From: Oehlia diaphana | Lineage: Eukaryota > Glomeromycota > Glomeromycetes > Glomerales > Glomeraceae | Assembly (NCBI GenBank): GCA_003833135.1 | Contig: QZLH01000025.1 | Span: forward strand, 193,309-216,477 | DNA: 23,169 nt | Direction: 5' to 3' | Shown: one piece after another, positions 1 through 10,370 of the stretch | How positions within the stretch are numbered: position 1 is the stretch's first letter | Layout: the number at the start of each line of letters is the position of its first letter | The notes under the pieces: generated by a model | What the model was told of the DNA's origin: nothing | Seen by the model: only the letters and a program-made list of their open reading frames with translations | Database searches by the model: none | Position numbers and translations under genes: made by a program

Positions 1-28
1 AAAAAATTTTTTTACATTTTTTCAATTT

Positions 29-30
<2 letters not shown>

Positions 31-70
<40 letters not shown>
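31..70. repeat. T homopolymer, 40 bp
   Basis: Uninterrupted T run. It could be the tail of a minus-strand retroposed copy or simple slippage; no adjacent target duplication was found. Confidence 0.95.
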
Positions 71-76
<6 letters not shown>

Positions 77-1986
77 CTATAATTAGAATAATTTTAAATA
101 TTCATTCAATCCGTTTGTCTATTTGTAACAAAAAATTTATTTTTCTGTAATATTTTATTTTTATCCAAACGTTTTTTTCGTTACATATTCATATCTTTCA
201 TTAGAAGCTCCGTTTATCAAAATCTCGGATCAACGTTTTTTTTACGACACTGCATTTTGACGCAAAATGTTTTTTTTACCGCCCAACCAGTACGTGCATA
301 ATTTAATTGACCTATCGTGCGTAATACCCCTTCCATAAATAATAAATTTAGCATACGTTTACCCCTAATCATTGAAAAAATTAACGCAAAAATATTATAT
401 TTATATATTTATAGTTTTTTTTTTTTTATTCTTTATTATCTATCAATCATCTGTAATAAATATCAAGAATGTGATTTATTTTGAAAGTTCATTATTTGTG
501 TTATTTGTCAATTTAAACTAAATAAAACAAATAAACAATAATCATTTTTTATTATGGCCAAGAAAAAGCCGTAACCCGCCGAAATTTTTTACACGTGATG
601 ATATTAATATTTATCTATATAATATCGTCCTTTCCCATGAATGTATATACCCGGATATTCATATTAATGAATTTCTAATATAATAATAATAATTTCCCCC
701 TGAAATTTTTTGCGAAATGTATTATGTTATAGTACCCGGGTTATTATAATTTATTATAATAAAGAACGCTTTTTGTTCCTTATGTATGACTAAGATCACC
801 GCATCTTTGATAAATTCAGTATTATAACAATCGTTGGTAAAAAAGATCATTTTTTTTTTTTTTTAAAAAAAAAAAGATTGTATTCATTACGTATTATTTA
901 TTTTTTGTAATACGAAAAATATTATTTACATACACCTCCCTGTGTCATTTAAATATTTTTGGCGTTAATTGAGAATATAAAAATTTTACATTGTTTTGTT
1001 CTAATATAACTATAAAAAAGAACTTGAAAATATGTAAATTACTACTATATATAAAAAATGTTGCAAATATTTAATAATAATAACAAATGAGATACTATTT
1101 ACTAATTTTAAGGAATAAAAAAGAATAAAAAATAATAAAAAGAATGAAAAGAATGAAAATATTTATATTATAGTTTTTTTCTTTTTTTAAAAAAAAAAAA
1201 ATTATTATTTTGGTCACCTGATTCATTTTTTTTTATTTGGAAAATTTTATACACAAAAAGTAAAATTAACTTTCTTTTTTCAGTTTCGGTAACCCATCTC
1301 GAATCTTTTTTAGAACAGGTTCAGGTTTATATTGGCGTATCTCATTTTCCAAATTTAACTCTATTCCATTATTATTTGTTTTATCAATAACATCAGTCCC
1401 AATTCATTTTTATAAAAATATCAAAATATCAGATATGTATTACAAAAATCTAACTGGATGTAGTTCGGGCCTTGACGGTCGAAATATAACGTTGACCAGA
1501 ATTAACGTCAGTAATCCAGTGATTATATGGCGCAGCAATCATATTCGCATATTGAATATCATGTGACTACGCATACCGCCAAATGAAATTATGACTTCTA
1601 GCAACATTATAGACTCTTGGCCAGCATTAAGAATATAATCATCTATGAACACACGGTAATACAAAATGTCCCGTTATCCGCCCACGACGATAGGTGATTG
1701 GTCCGGTCATTGCAAACATAAAATAAAAGATTGGAGTTCGGAATAAATTAGGTGATATTCAAATGGCTGATCCAAGAAATTTTATTCCTCATCTTCTCTG
1801 GAGTTAGTGTCGGTCTCCGTAAATAGTTGTAAGTCCAAAGTAAAGTAAATATAACGGTTGTAAATCAGAATTATCATCTTCAGCTAACCACAATAGTGTA
1901 GTATTTACAGCCAATTTACAGCTTACGTTTATAATATTACAACCGCTAAAGGTTGTAATTCGATATAAAATAATCGTTACTTACGG
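71..1986. other. AT-rich intergenic DNA, no gene seen
   Basis: Homopolymer runs and an AAGAATGAAAAGAATG-like microsatellite near 1118-1160 are visible. About 1440-1860 is less AT-rich and contains GACCAGAATTAACGTC and a 14-codon frame (MADPRNFIPHLLWS, from 1763) with nothing to support it as a gene. Confidence 0.6.
1937..1958. repeat. Hairpin TTACAACC / GGTTGTAA
   Basis: Perfect 8-bp arms around GCTAAA, 29 bp left of the degenerate inverted-repeat element at 1987. A related GGTTGTAAAT word lies at about 1856-1865. Confidence 0.55.
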
Positions 1987-2514
1987 CTAAACGGATAACG
2001 AAACCGAAACTTCCCGAAACTCTGTCTATACGAAATAGAGTTTCGGAAATGCATAAATTTTTCCGATTCCCGAGTCCCGAAATTATTATTAGTTTTCCTT
2101 ACAGTAAATCTTAAATAAAGGTATCAAGTTCAATTTCTAACAGTTTTTTCACTATTAAATTATTCCTAACATTAAATCCAAATTAACTATATAATTATTA
2201 GGGTAGAAATTGTTCACTCCATTATATTCCTCAATCCTCACATAGCGTCGGGTATTATGAATTTCTTGATTTTAGTCAATCCAGATTTGATGATTATTGA
2301 GCACGTGATTTTATCAATATGCCGTATAGCACAGTTGTTTAAGCAATTTAATTGGGTAGATGCTGGTTTCGGGATATCGGGATATGTTTCGGAATTCGGA
2401 AGTTGTTTCGAGTTTTGGTAGAAGTTTAGGTTACGGGTTGAGTTTCGATTCGTATATACCGAAACCCGAAACATTCGGAAATGCTCTTAAGAGTTTCGAT
2501 ACCCATGTTTACAG
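1987..2514. mobile_element. Degenerate inverted-repeat element rich in CCGAAAC words
   Basis: The left edge reads CTAAACGGATAACGAAAC and the complement of the right edge reads CTGTAAACATGGGTATCGAA, alignable with small gaps. Both are flanked directly by TTACGG (1981-1986 and 2515-2520), a possible remnant of a target duplication. Two clusters of CCGAAAC/GTTTCGG/CCCGAAA words (about 1990-2090 and 2365-2505) face each other across an AT-rich centre, like the subterminal repeats of hAT elements. Open frames on both strands here are by-products of the repeat words. Boundaries are approximate. Confidence 0.4.
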
Positions 2515-2520
2515 TTACGG

Positions 2521-2870
2521 CAACCAACATTATCTGGAGTCAATCCCTTCTATAGCAGTTGATTCAAAATCTGGCATCATATAATTTCATATGCCATGCA
2601 AATAATTTATGGTAGATTTTTTGCGTCTTTAAAGTATAGTTGTAAGATTGGTTTTGAGGAATCGGAAAGGAGTTGTCAAATAAAGTCATGTTTACGTTAT
2701 CATATACACTTCAGTTTATGAAATGTTTAAGTGGAACAAGAGGTACTGTGAATTTTTTAGTTGCAAAAAATTTGCGTTTAAACCTTTAAACTAAACAAAC
2801 TTTTAGCTGTATAGTGATCAACGAGTTCAACTGAAGATCTGCAGAAAATCGTGGCGTCAATCAAGTAAAT
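2521..2870. other. Non-coding DNA, nothing recognised
   Basis: Mixed-composition sequence between the 1987-2514 element and the broken fragment at 2871. No open frame or repeat stands out. Confidence 0.5.
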
Positions 2871-3049
2871 ATGGCAGGAATTCCTTAACCATTTTTTGAC
2901 TGGGCGATGATGTCCCAGATTTTCTTGCGAAACTTAGACTATATTTGCAAAACCAAGGTGTTGATCCAGCAGATGCAGCGGCAGATCCACCAACAGGAAA
3001 ATGGTGGCGTCAAATAAAAGTAAAAAATTATGTGAGAAATTTATTTTAA
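2871..3049 (+). pseudogene. Frameshifted coding fragment, possibly retroelement gag-like
   Basis: An ATG at 2871 reads MAGIP and a stop, then PFFDWA. One frame over, from 2903, it reads GDDVPDFLAKLRLYLQNQGV followed by DPADAAADPPTGKWWRQIK, ending at TAA 3047-3049. The style (DWxGDDVxDFLxKLRLYLxNQG) recalls the N-terminus of retroelement gag-like proteins, but I cannot name a family. Both a stop and a frameshift separate the two parts, so it is probably a relic; alternatively GT at 3020 is an intron donor. Downstream sequence offers no continuation. Confidence 0.3.
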
Positions 3050-3762
3050 AAAATAAACTATTTGAAACTTTGTGATAAATATTATGTATTAAATATGTAA
3101 GTGTTGAATGGGTTCAGTTCACATAAAGAGCATTACTTAAGGAATGAAAATCAGGTATCAGAAAAAGATTACTAATGATCATATATGAATTTTTGCGGAT
3201 CACCGATCACGATTAAATAGCGATCAACAGAAATTTGGAATTTCTCTCTCTCAAACCATTTGCAGCTTTACCTTTTAAGATTTAAAGAAGCCGAGAGCGC
3301 CAACTCTATCGCCATTGTTTGCCAAATTATTGTCGGAGGCAATTAGTTTATTACATTACTTAGTTTATAATATTTGATTATTTGTAATTCAATTTAAATA
3401 ATTTTAATTTATAATAATTATTACCATTATTACTCTTAATAGAAAATTTTTATGATTGCAAATTTTCTTTACGCAAAATCGTCCCGACGTCACGTACTTC
3501 GATATGTTGATCACCATGTGAAATTGAACCAATTATCACATAAGTGATATAAACGTGAACGTGTTAAATTGGTCATAGGTTTGCCCGTTTAACTAATTAA
3601 ATTATAAAAAATTACAAAAAAACCGTTTTTTAATTTAATTAAAGAAATAAATTTTTTTAAATCAAAATAATCGACTTACTATCAAGAATTGAATTCGATT
3701 AAAATTATTAAAATTCAATTTTCCTAATTTTTATCGATTAAAAATTATGAGTGTTGCTAATC
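3050..3762. other. Non-coding DNA, weak coding-like scrap
   Basis: A short frame near 3285-3370 reads KPRAPTLSPLFAKLLSEAIS, without start or splice support. TATCACATAAGTGATA (3534-3549) is a small palindrome. Otherwise AT-rich. Confidence 0.45.
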
Positions 3763-4043
3763 TTAACCGGGGAGAAAATTAATTGGGTAAGGAATTACGT
3801 TAATTCTGGTACAATCCAGTTTTGAAGCTTAACTAGGAATTATGTAATTCTGCCCACCGGTTAATTTTCGCTCCGGTTAAATGTAGTAGTTATTCTTAAC
3901 AATTATATACCTATAAATTTATTTTGATTTTCTTTGAATAAAAATATTTAATTTACCTTTGATTAAGAATCAATTTTCTTTCTGTTAAAAATTGAATTCT
4001 CTTCAGGAATCAATATTTAATTCAGATTATAATTTTTAATCGA
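3734..4043. repeat. 15-bp inverted arms enclosing the TTAA-flanked MITE
   Basis: TCGATTAAAAATTAT (3734-3748) and ATAATTTTTAATCGA (4029-4043) are perfect complements. They enclose the element at 3767-3876 and more AT-rich sequence. Possibly an older element into which the MITE jumped; low complexity weakens the case. Confidence 0.4.
3767..3876. mobile_element. 110-bp MITE with TTAA (or TA) flanks
   Basis: The inverted ends are CCGGGGAGAAAATTAA (3767-3782) and TTAATTTTCGCTCCGG (3861-3876), with mismatches at two positions of the 16. Each is flanked by TTAA (3763-3766 and 3877-3880). A TTAA target points to piggyBac-like mobilisation, but a TA target with the end shifted by 1-2 bases (mariner-like) fits as well. 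No coding capacity. The interior holds an AATTCTGG motif shared with other small elements in the window. Confidence 0.65.
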
Positions 4044-4264
4044 AAAAAAAAAACTTACGGTTACCATAAATATTTGGTTTATTAAGTTAATAATATTATT
4101 TTCAACTTTTTATATTTTCTTATTTGAAAATGCATCACGAAAATAAGGCAAACAAACTTTTAATACAAAAGAATGCAAACGAAAAATTTTTGTATTTGCT
4201 TCTTCTCCAACTATCTCCAACTAATACTTTTATATCATAAAATTCACCAATTTTTTAAATTTTA

Positions 4265-4372
4265 CCAGTGGTGACGGTGAATTTATGATGCAATGCGGTT
4301 TATTAGATTATTAGATTTTTAATTCTGGCCAAAAGTACATTATAATTCTGGTGTGTTGACCATCACCACTGG
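4265..4372. mobile_element. 108-bp MITE flanked by TA, mariner-like
   Basis: The ends CCAGTGGTGACGGT (4265-4278) and ACCATCACCACTGG (4359-4372) are inverted repeats with one mismatch. TA dinucleotides flank both sides (4263-4264, 4373-4374), the target choice of the Tc1/mariner superfamily. The interior contains AATTCTGGCC and AATTCTGGTG. No coding capacity. Confidence 0.75.
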
Positions 4373-4374
4373 TA

Positions 4375-5048
4375 GTGAGCTTTAGCAATTTTCTTAATTT
4401 TATGGTTAAAATTAAATTTTTCGACTAGAATTCATATGGGCTGATCTACAGAATCGCCTAAAATTATGGATTTACAAATTTATGAAAAAACGTGGAGTCG
4501 TGGACCAATAAATCACGTGAATATTTAAACACGTGAAAATAAGAAAAAAAATGGTTAAATAGCTCAGATTATTATTGCCGACCAGACTTATAAATATATA
4601 TATATATCTGGAATAATCTAAGAATCTGGTAACGGAACGACCGTAGTTTTTTATATAAGCTGTGTACCAGTGACTCATATTACTAGCAGCGGCACCGCAG
4701 TTTATATTTATGAACGGGAAAATAAATGGATTGGTGAAATTTGGTTTGTCAAACAATAGAGTAATGATTTGGTAAATGATGTCCAATTTGGTAATCCAAC
4801 TTTGTTTTATGCGTTCTATTGAACAACTGCTTACACACGATAAATATATCAGATATAGTCTAATTTTATTAAATGTAAAAGAACTGAAAACAACAGAAGG
4901 TTACTATTATATATAAAAAAGGTATATACTTAAATTAAGTCAATCACGGTCAGTAAACACAAATTTACCGAAATCTAACGTTGATCTAATCAGATGTAAA
5001 TAAAGTTTAACATTCTTGGCATATACGATCAGACACAAATAAAGGACA

Positions 5049-5050
<2 letters not shown>
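4375..5050. other. Non-coding DNA before the 46-bp A run
   Basis: An open minus-strand frame (4472-4786) has Phe/Ile/Asn-rich noise composition. The + strand near 4663-4759 reads VTHITSSGTAVYIYERENKW, a slightly more protein-like scrap ended by TAG. No family recognised. A short (TA)n lies at about 4594-4606. Confidence 0.4.

Positions 5051-5096
<46 letters not shown>
5051..5096. repeat. A homopolymer, 46 bp, with AATAAA 8 bp before it
   Basis: Uninterrupted A run. AATAAA occurs at 5038-5043, so the arrangement mimics a polyadenylated 3' end inserted into the genome. No body of a retroelement or processed gene is recognisable upstream. Confidence 0.95.
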
Positions 5097-5098
<2 letters not shown>

Positions 5099-5565
5099 GT
5101 AAAGACGAAAAAAATCTTTTTACTAGTCTTTTAAATATTCTTAACATTATTAATACGTAATTATAAACTTAATAAGTTCAATCTATGCCGGTTCATAAAA
5201 GAACGGACTTAGTTATGTTACGCTGGGTTTCGTCAGTGTTAAAGATGCTAAAAATGTTAAATATATTAAATATTTTTATTATGTTGTATATAGTGGATAT
5301 TACAAGTAAATATAGTCAATATGTATTAAAGAAATATATTTAATAATTTTTATATTAGAAAATTAATATAGATATGAAGTTTTGTAAAGATTGAAAAGAG
5401 AAATTTTTATATATAATAAAGTTCATATTTTCACACCCAGTTGCTTCGTCCTTAATTCAAATTTTTTAGTTAATCACTAGTGATTTTTCTATTCTTTCAC
5501 GCATTGACGATAAAGTTGAATGTAAAATTTGTTGTTCGCTTGGTTATTAATACGTTTAAACATTT
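5097..5565. other. AT-rich intergenic DNA
   Basis: No gene or ordered repeat seen apart from TACGCTGGGT near 5219-5228, which resembles one end of the 179-bp element at 9410-9588. Confidence 0.5.
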
Positions 5566-5991
5566 TAAATGCAACTATTTTAAGGATATACAAACTGACT
5601 CATGAATGATTTAAAATTTGCAATGACTCATTAGTATACAATCTATTAAAATCAAAATTTTTTTTTTCACATAGTGGAGGACTAGTAGCGAAGGAACTAG
5701 ATTCTATCATAGAATAATAAATCAGGTTCTTTTTTTTAAACAATATTAAAATCTCTTCTTAAAATTCTTATTTTATAGTTTCTCCCATTTATTTGTTATG
5801 ACTTCTTTCATATTTCCGAATACAACTTTGGATTTAATGCATTTTTTAGTATGCACTGATAAACATATAGTACATGTTACGCAATTCCTTTTCTTTTTTT
5901 CGTATATTGCTTGATTCTTTCAGTAATTAAAATTTTCAATTTTCCATTATATAATATATCAAAATTTTTAAAGTTCATTCAATACATTATA
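5566..5991. repeat. Direct repeat copy 1 (long form, 426 bp)
   Basis: Starts TAAATGCAACT and ends AATACATTATA. The stretches at about 5566-5699 and 5961-5991 recur in the same order and orientation at 6120-6270. Shared landmarks include GACTCATGAATGATT, GCAATGACTCATTAGTA, CATAGTGGAGGACTAGTAGC and AAAGTTCATTCAATACATTA. Positions 5700-5960 have no counterpart in the second copy. No gene is visible. Confidence 0.8.
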
Positions 5992-6119
5992 CCGTAATTA
6001 AACAACCCCCCGAAAATAAGCAACCCTGGCCTGCGTTATGACGATTTTGACCAGAATTATGACTAATTTGGCCGGAATTAAGTTCAAAAAAATGGTTGTT
6101 TAATTTCGGAATGATACGG
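5992..6119. mobile_element. 128-bp MITE flanked by TA, mariner-like
   Basis: The left end CCGTAATTAAACAACC (5992-6007) pairs with the right end, whose complement reads CCGTATCATTCCGAAATTAA and then ACAACC; the two agree apart from an extra stretch of about 9 bases on the right. TA flanks both sides (5990-5991, 6120-6121). The interior contains GACCAGAATTATGAC and GGCCGGAATTAAG. The element lies exactly at the junction of a direct duplication (5566-5991 and 6120-6270). Confidence 0.72.
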
Positions 6120-6270
6120 TAAATGCAACTATACAAAATGACTCATGAATGATTAAAATTTGCAATGACTCATTAGTACACAATCTAATAAAATCAAAAT
6201 TTTTTTTTTACATAGTGGAGGACTAGTAGCGAAGGAACTAAAAATTTTAAAGTTCATTCAATACATTATA
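6120..6270. repeat. Direct repeat copy 2 (internally deleted, 151 bp)
   Basis: Repeats copy 1 from TAAATGCAACT to AATACATTATA with a small gap near the start and a 261-bp deletion, so that GAAGGAACTA joins directly to AAAATTTTAAAG at 6240/6241. The 128-bp MITE at 5992-6119 separates the copies. Confidence 0.8.
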
Positions 6271-6444
6271 AAATAAAAATAGAAAATTCCAATTTACAGT
6301 AGATCATAAAATAATTGTTAAAAAACATTTACACAAAGGAAAGGTTCCAAAGATTTTTATATTGACGTGACTGTATTAGCGATAAATGTTATTATTTTTT
6401 TATAATGCAGGAATTGATAATGAGTCAAAATTTGATAGAACATT

Positions 6445-6522
6445 CATCAAAAAATCTTAAATAAATTCTGTGCCAATCTTCTAATGACACCAATCAAAAT
6501 TATATATACAGATTTTTTGATG
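6445..6522. repeat. Inverted repeat with 13-bp perfect arms
   Basis: CATCAAAAAATCT (6445-6457) and AGATTTTTTGATG (6510-6522) are exact complements with a 52-bp spacer. The arms are A/T-rich, so chance is possible. No flanking duplication seen. Confidence 0.6.
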
Positions 6523-8010
6523 GAGAAGAGTTTTTGTTTTAGGAATTGTCATTAATTTGGAAGGTTACTAGAATTTTTAGAATATTTTTTTGCAAGGTTT
6601 CTTGTGAAAATTTCATCTCAAAAATTATTCTTTCTCGTTCATTTGCAATTATTTTTTGAGAATTTTTTACATATTCAGTTGGTATACAAGGACCCATGTA
6701 ATGTCAGGTGATTTCAGAAATTTACTATTTGCTATACGCAATTACGCATGTTTTCAGGGCCGAAATTATGCAAATGTCAGTCAATTACTAAATAGGTAAT
6801 AATAATATTTGTGGGTCTTACTCGTGCGTCACCTGAATCGCACAATCAAGATCTCCCATAGTAAACTTTTTTTTTTTACTAATGAAACTACTTTTATTCC
6901 ATAATTAAACTTGCATGCAGCAATAAATTACATATATTATGAAAATTTATACCTGTTTAATTTATATAAAATATATGTATAAGATTTACTTGAAAAAAAA
7001 TTGTAATTTATTAATACATTTGAATGAAGTGCTTTTAGTGCTTTTGCACGAGTTTGAGTTTAATAATAGACTTATTAGTTATTATTAAGTCTGGAAATTT
7101 AATATATAATTATAACAATTTTATGTCACAAGTTACGCGCGTCAGGTATCAATCTACTGTATATCTGACGCAAATCGTCATCTGACTCACAACATATACA
7201 TTTCTTCAATCTTTTTAGTAAGTTTTTTAAATTTTCCTTATAATCAGAGTTTGGAATTTCCCCGCTAATGTGATTCTATGTTTATTTATCAAGCACGAAA
7301 TACTATTTATTTGATGAACACTTGACTGACTTGAGTAGCACTTGTTTTCGTCACGCCAAATTTTCACGTGCTACTGCATAATGCTGTGTATGGAGAAATT
7401 TGAGGGATCGCTATACGAGTTTCAGAGTTTGTTCGTTGCATCATATTCTTACAACATTTCATTATTAAAATTTATTACGCTGACAATACTACGTGGTCAA
7501 ATGTATCCAATCAGAATGCTAGTAATTGTGATATTAATCGTTGCAAGCACAATAACTTACAAGTAAAAAATTAAATATATTCAAGTGTACAAATATAAGT
7601 TCATCACTAAAATATATTCAGATAATATTAGCTGTAGCCTCTTTTATTTAGTTTTTGACGTAGGGAATCAAAAAAAAAATCATTCTTGTATTGGATGTAT
7701 TAAATAATTTAAATAAAATAATAAAATCAAATTGTTATATAATAAATCAATGTGTATAAGAAAAATATTTTGGATTTATTCAACAAATTAGTTCGCAATC
7801 TAATAATTTATTAAAACTTCAAGAATTTTTTCAAATAATGGTTCAATCTCCTGAAAAAATATTCTTTCACATCACTTTCTGAAAAATCTTAATCATCTAT
7901 GAAAAAAAAAAAGATAAGAGAGATTGAGCATTTTTCATTAGAAAATTATGAAGAATTTTAAGTCATAGATAGATGAATAATATCGTATTTGTCTCCTTTG
8001 CGATAAACTG
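6523..8010. other. AT-rich intergenic DNA with one open frame of doubtful meaning
   Basis: An open + frame at 7342-7566 (74 codons) has no recognisable motif or splice context. It contains TCCAATCAGAATGCTAG (7506-7522), found inverted at 10399-10415, which suggests repeat DNA rather than a gene. Confidence 0.5.
7139..7171. repeat. Hairpin GCGTCAGGTAT / ATATCTGACGC
   Basis: The arms at 7139-7149 and 7161-7171 pair at 10 of 11 positions around an 11-base loop. GC-rich arms in AT-rich surroundings make chance less likely. No T run follows to suggest an RNA 3' end. Confidence 0.6.
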
Positions 8011-8829
8011 TAGTGTTAAACCGCTATCCGTCAGATTACGGATATCCGCCAAAAAATTCGGATTTTCGGATAATGGATTGGAATTCTCGGATAATTGAAT
8101 AATGGACAATAACGCATCATTCAGACGTTGTCCATCAATAATATCACATAAATTTGTTTTTATCCGATCCGATTATCCTTCATTTATTAATTACAGGGCG
8201 CAGTATTATATTTATTTCATTTTATGTATAACGTGTAACGTCCGTAATTGACGTTAAACAATTCTGAAATTGGAATATATTTGAAATTGTCTTATTTAGA
8301 AATAGAAATTTAGAGATTTTTGAACCAATTATTTCATCGGAATTTGTATAAGGAATTTTTTGATATAATTATTTACTTTTTCCAGATTAACAATGATCGT
8401 CGTGTATAAATAATAGACAACCATTTGAGAGGGAATTAATTTTTTTTTTACCTTATCAATTTTAAATATTCGATTCTTTTAGCAAGTGTCTCATTAATTA
8501 TAGATTAGTTACTATGACGGGAAACTATCGCATTTTAAGTTTAGGAATTAAGAAATTGCCCTTTTTATTTTAATTAATTCGCTTTATTAGTTAGTTTAGA
8601 TTTAGCGTTAAAATTCAAGAAATTAATTTGTAATAATTATTAACCAAGCATTTTTATAATTTATTAAAGAATATTGTATAACTTTGCATTATTAATAAAG
8701 GATTATTTTTGTAGCTCAAGGTGGCAACATCTTGTATGACGGGCTTGAGTCTTACACCGTCGAATAACAGATTTTTCGGATGATGGATGATGATCGGATC
8801 GGATAAACGGATGACGGATTGAAACACTA
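8011..8829. mobile_element. hAT-like element related to the one at 14104, about 819 bp
   Basis: The left end TAGTGTTAAACCGCTATCCG (8011-8030) matches the complement of the right end CGGATTGAAACACTA (8815-8829), which reads TAGTGTTTCAATCCG, imperfectly. Both ends are followed inward by clusters of CGGAT/ATCCG words (8021-8175 and 8735-8820), as in the 302-bp element. The flanks CGATAAAC (8001-8008) and CGATAGAG (8830-8837) agree at 6 of 8 bases but are offset by 2 bp, so the target duplication is decayed or mis-bounded. The middle (about 8180-8700) is AT-rich and has no open frame worth calling. Likely an old non-autonomous copy. Confidence 0.55.
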
Positions 8830-9407
8830 CGATAGAGGTTTAAGAGATTTTGAATAAAACCTACGTTTGAGAAACACAAGTTATTAAACGTAGAATAGAA
8901 CAAAAAAACTACATGGTAAATTGTTATTAGAGAGTGAGAGTATGTCTTAATATTATGAAATTTGTATATCTTTCACATATTTTTTAAATAGAATTTGAAT
9001 TTAAATTTATTTAATTTAAAGGTTGGAACCGACCAAAAAAATTTTAACCGATTAAAAACCGATGAACCAAAGCCTTAATCCGACCAATTAATCGATTAAT
9101 ATTAAAAAAAAAAATCGGATTTTTTTTTTGACTGAAACTTTTTATTCATATATTTGCTGTATGAAAGTCATATTTTAATCATACGAACCAAAATTTCACA
9201 TTTGACTAGAAATTTTTTAGATAATTTTAATCGATTAATCGATTTTTGCACTCTTGATCGCAAAGAAAAAAAAATCTGTTATTTCAGAAGGACTAGATTC
9301 ATGTCAAATACTAATCAATATTACTAAAAATCACATATATAAAATTTTAGTTTAAAAACTAATAAAATCATAAAATTTTTTTATTAGTATTCACACACCT
9401 GGCCGAC
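8830..9407. other. AT-rich DNA with CGATTAATCGATT-type repeats
   Basis: 9020-9245 is bounded by GGTTGGAACCGACC on the left and CGATTAATCGATTTTTGCAC on the right, and contains repeated ACCGATTAAAAACCGATG and ATTAATCGATTAAT words. It resembles the subterminal structure of a decayed hAT element, but no matching ends or target duplication were found. Confidence 0.4.
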
Positions 9408-9409
9408 TA

Positions 9410-9588
9410 CCTTAGCGTACCCTACAAAAATGTCACGAAACGGTCGGCATTAGAAATTAACTATGTGACAAATAATGTGTGACAAATAGGATTTTACACA
9501 TCAAAGTCCCCACATACTTATATATGAAAAATGGAAACAAGGATATGATAAAAACAGTCACGTGATTTTTCGTGTAGGATACGCTGGG
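9410..9588. mobile_element. 179-bp MITE flanked by TA
   Basis: The left end CCTTAGCGTACCCTAC (9410-9425) matches the complement of the right end GTAGGATACGCTGGG (9574-9588) with one gap and one or two mismatches. The similarity continues weakly inward to an AAAAATCACGTG-like stretch on the right. TA flanks at 9408-9409 and 9589-9590. No coding capacity. TACGCTGGGT also occurs at about 5219-5228, possibly a solo end of the same family. Confidence 0.6.
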
Positions 9589-10370
9589 TAAATCCACTTG
9601 GCCTTATTGCGCCTTATATGTATTACTTTGCGCAACAATAAATGACAAAATTAAAGATGTTAATAATAATTATTCTATATTATTATAACAAAAAAATCGG
9701 ATTTGTTAATATTGCAGCAAGTATACGCTAACTTTTTTAATGGGATTTTTTCAAACTTATCACGTTAAAGAAGTTATTTATATTTTTAAATTGAAGTCAT
9801 TTTTTTTACAATAACTTTCACTTAAAAGATCTTTTAAAAGCATGTCAAACTCCCCATGAAAATGACCTCTTGTTATGATAATTATAATTATAAATTAATG
9901 ATGATTTATTGATGATTTTCATGATAGTGATTTTGGTAGAAATTGATTAAATGAATTTTCTTTAAAAAAAATATATAGTTAGATTCTCTTCTTCGGCCTC
10001 ACTCTTGATGTCAAATAGGAGGTCAGAAGCAGAATTAAACCTAGCCGGTAATATTGTAAAAGTAAAAGTATTACCATTTATTGTGATTTTTATTTTGTAT
10101 ATGCATTTTGTATTTTGTTATATAACTTATTTATGAGAAGAAATATTCAAATATATCTGGAAACATTGAATTACTCTCACAATGTAGCTGCATATTATTA
10201 TTTTATCCAAAGTTATTAATACCATATAAGAAAGGTAGTGACGCTTGCATACAGCTATTATTACAATTATTGTATCAACGATATATCGTGTGACCCATTG
10301 ACTTTAGCTTAATTATAGCTTAACGTTAATTAAAAAATAACAAAATTATTGGCAATTATATTTAGTTGTT
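9589..10370. other. AT-rich intergenic DNA, nothing recognised
   Basis: No open frame of note. A less AT-rich scrap at 9988-10045 is unassigned. Confidence 0.5.

Noticed and set aside
4472..4786. Minus-strand open frame of 104 codons
   Set aside because: Phe/Ile/Asn/Tyr-rich content typical of AT-rich noise; no domain and no splice partners.
6693..6835. MITE with TCAGGTGA / TCACCTGA ends
   Set aside because: Only 8 bp of the ends match and no target duplication is visible.
7342..7566. Open frame of 74 codons
   Set aside because: No motif, no neighbours, and it contains a repeated 17-bp word; probably chance.
9020..9245. Complete hAT element with CGATTAATCG subterminal repeats
   Set aside because: No matching terminal repeats or 8-bp duplication could be found; kept only as repeat-rich DNA.
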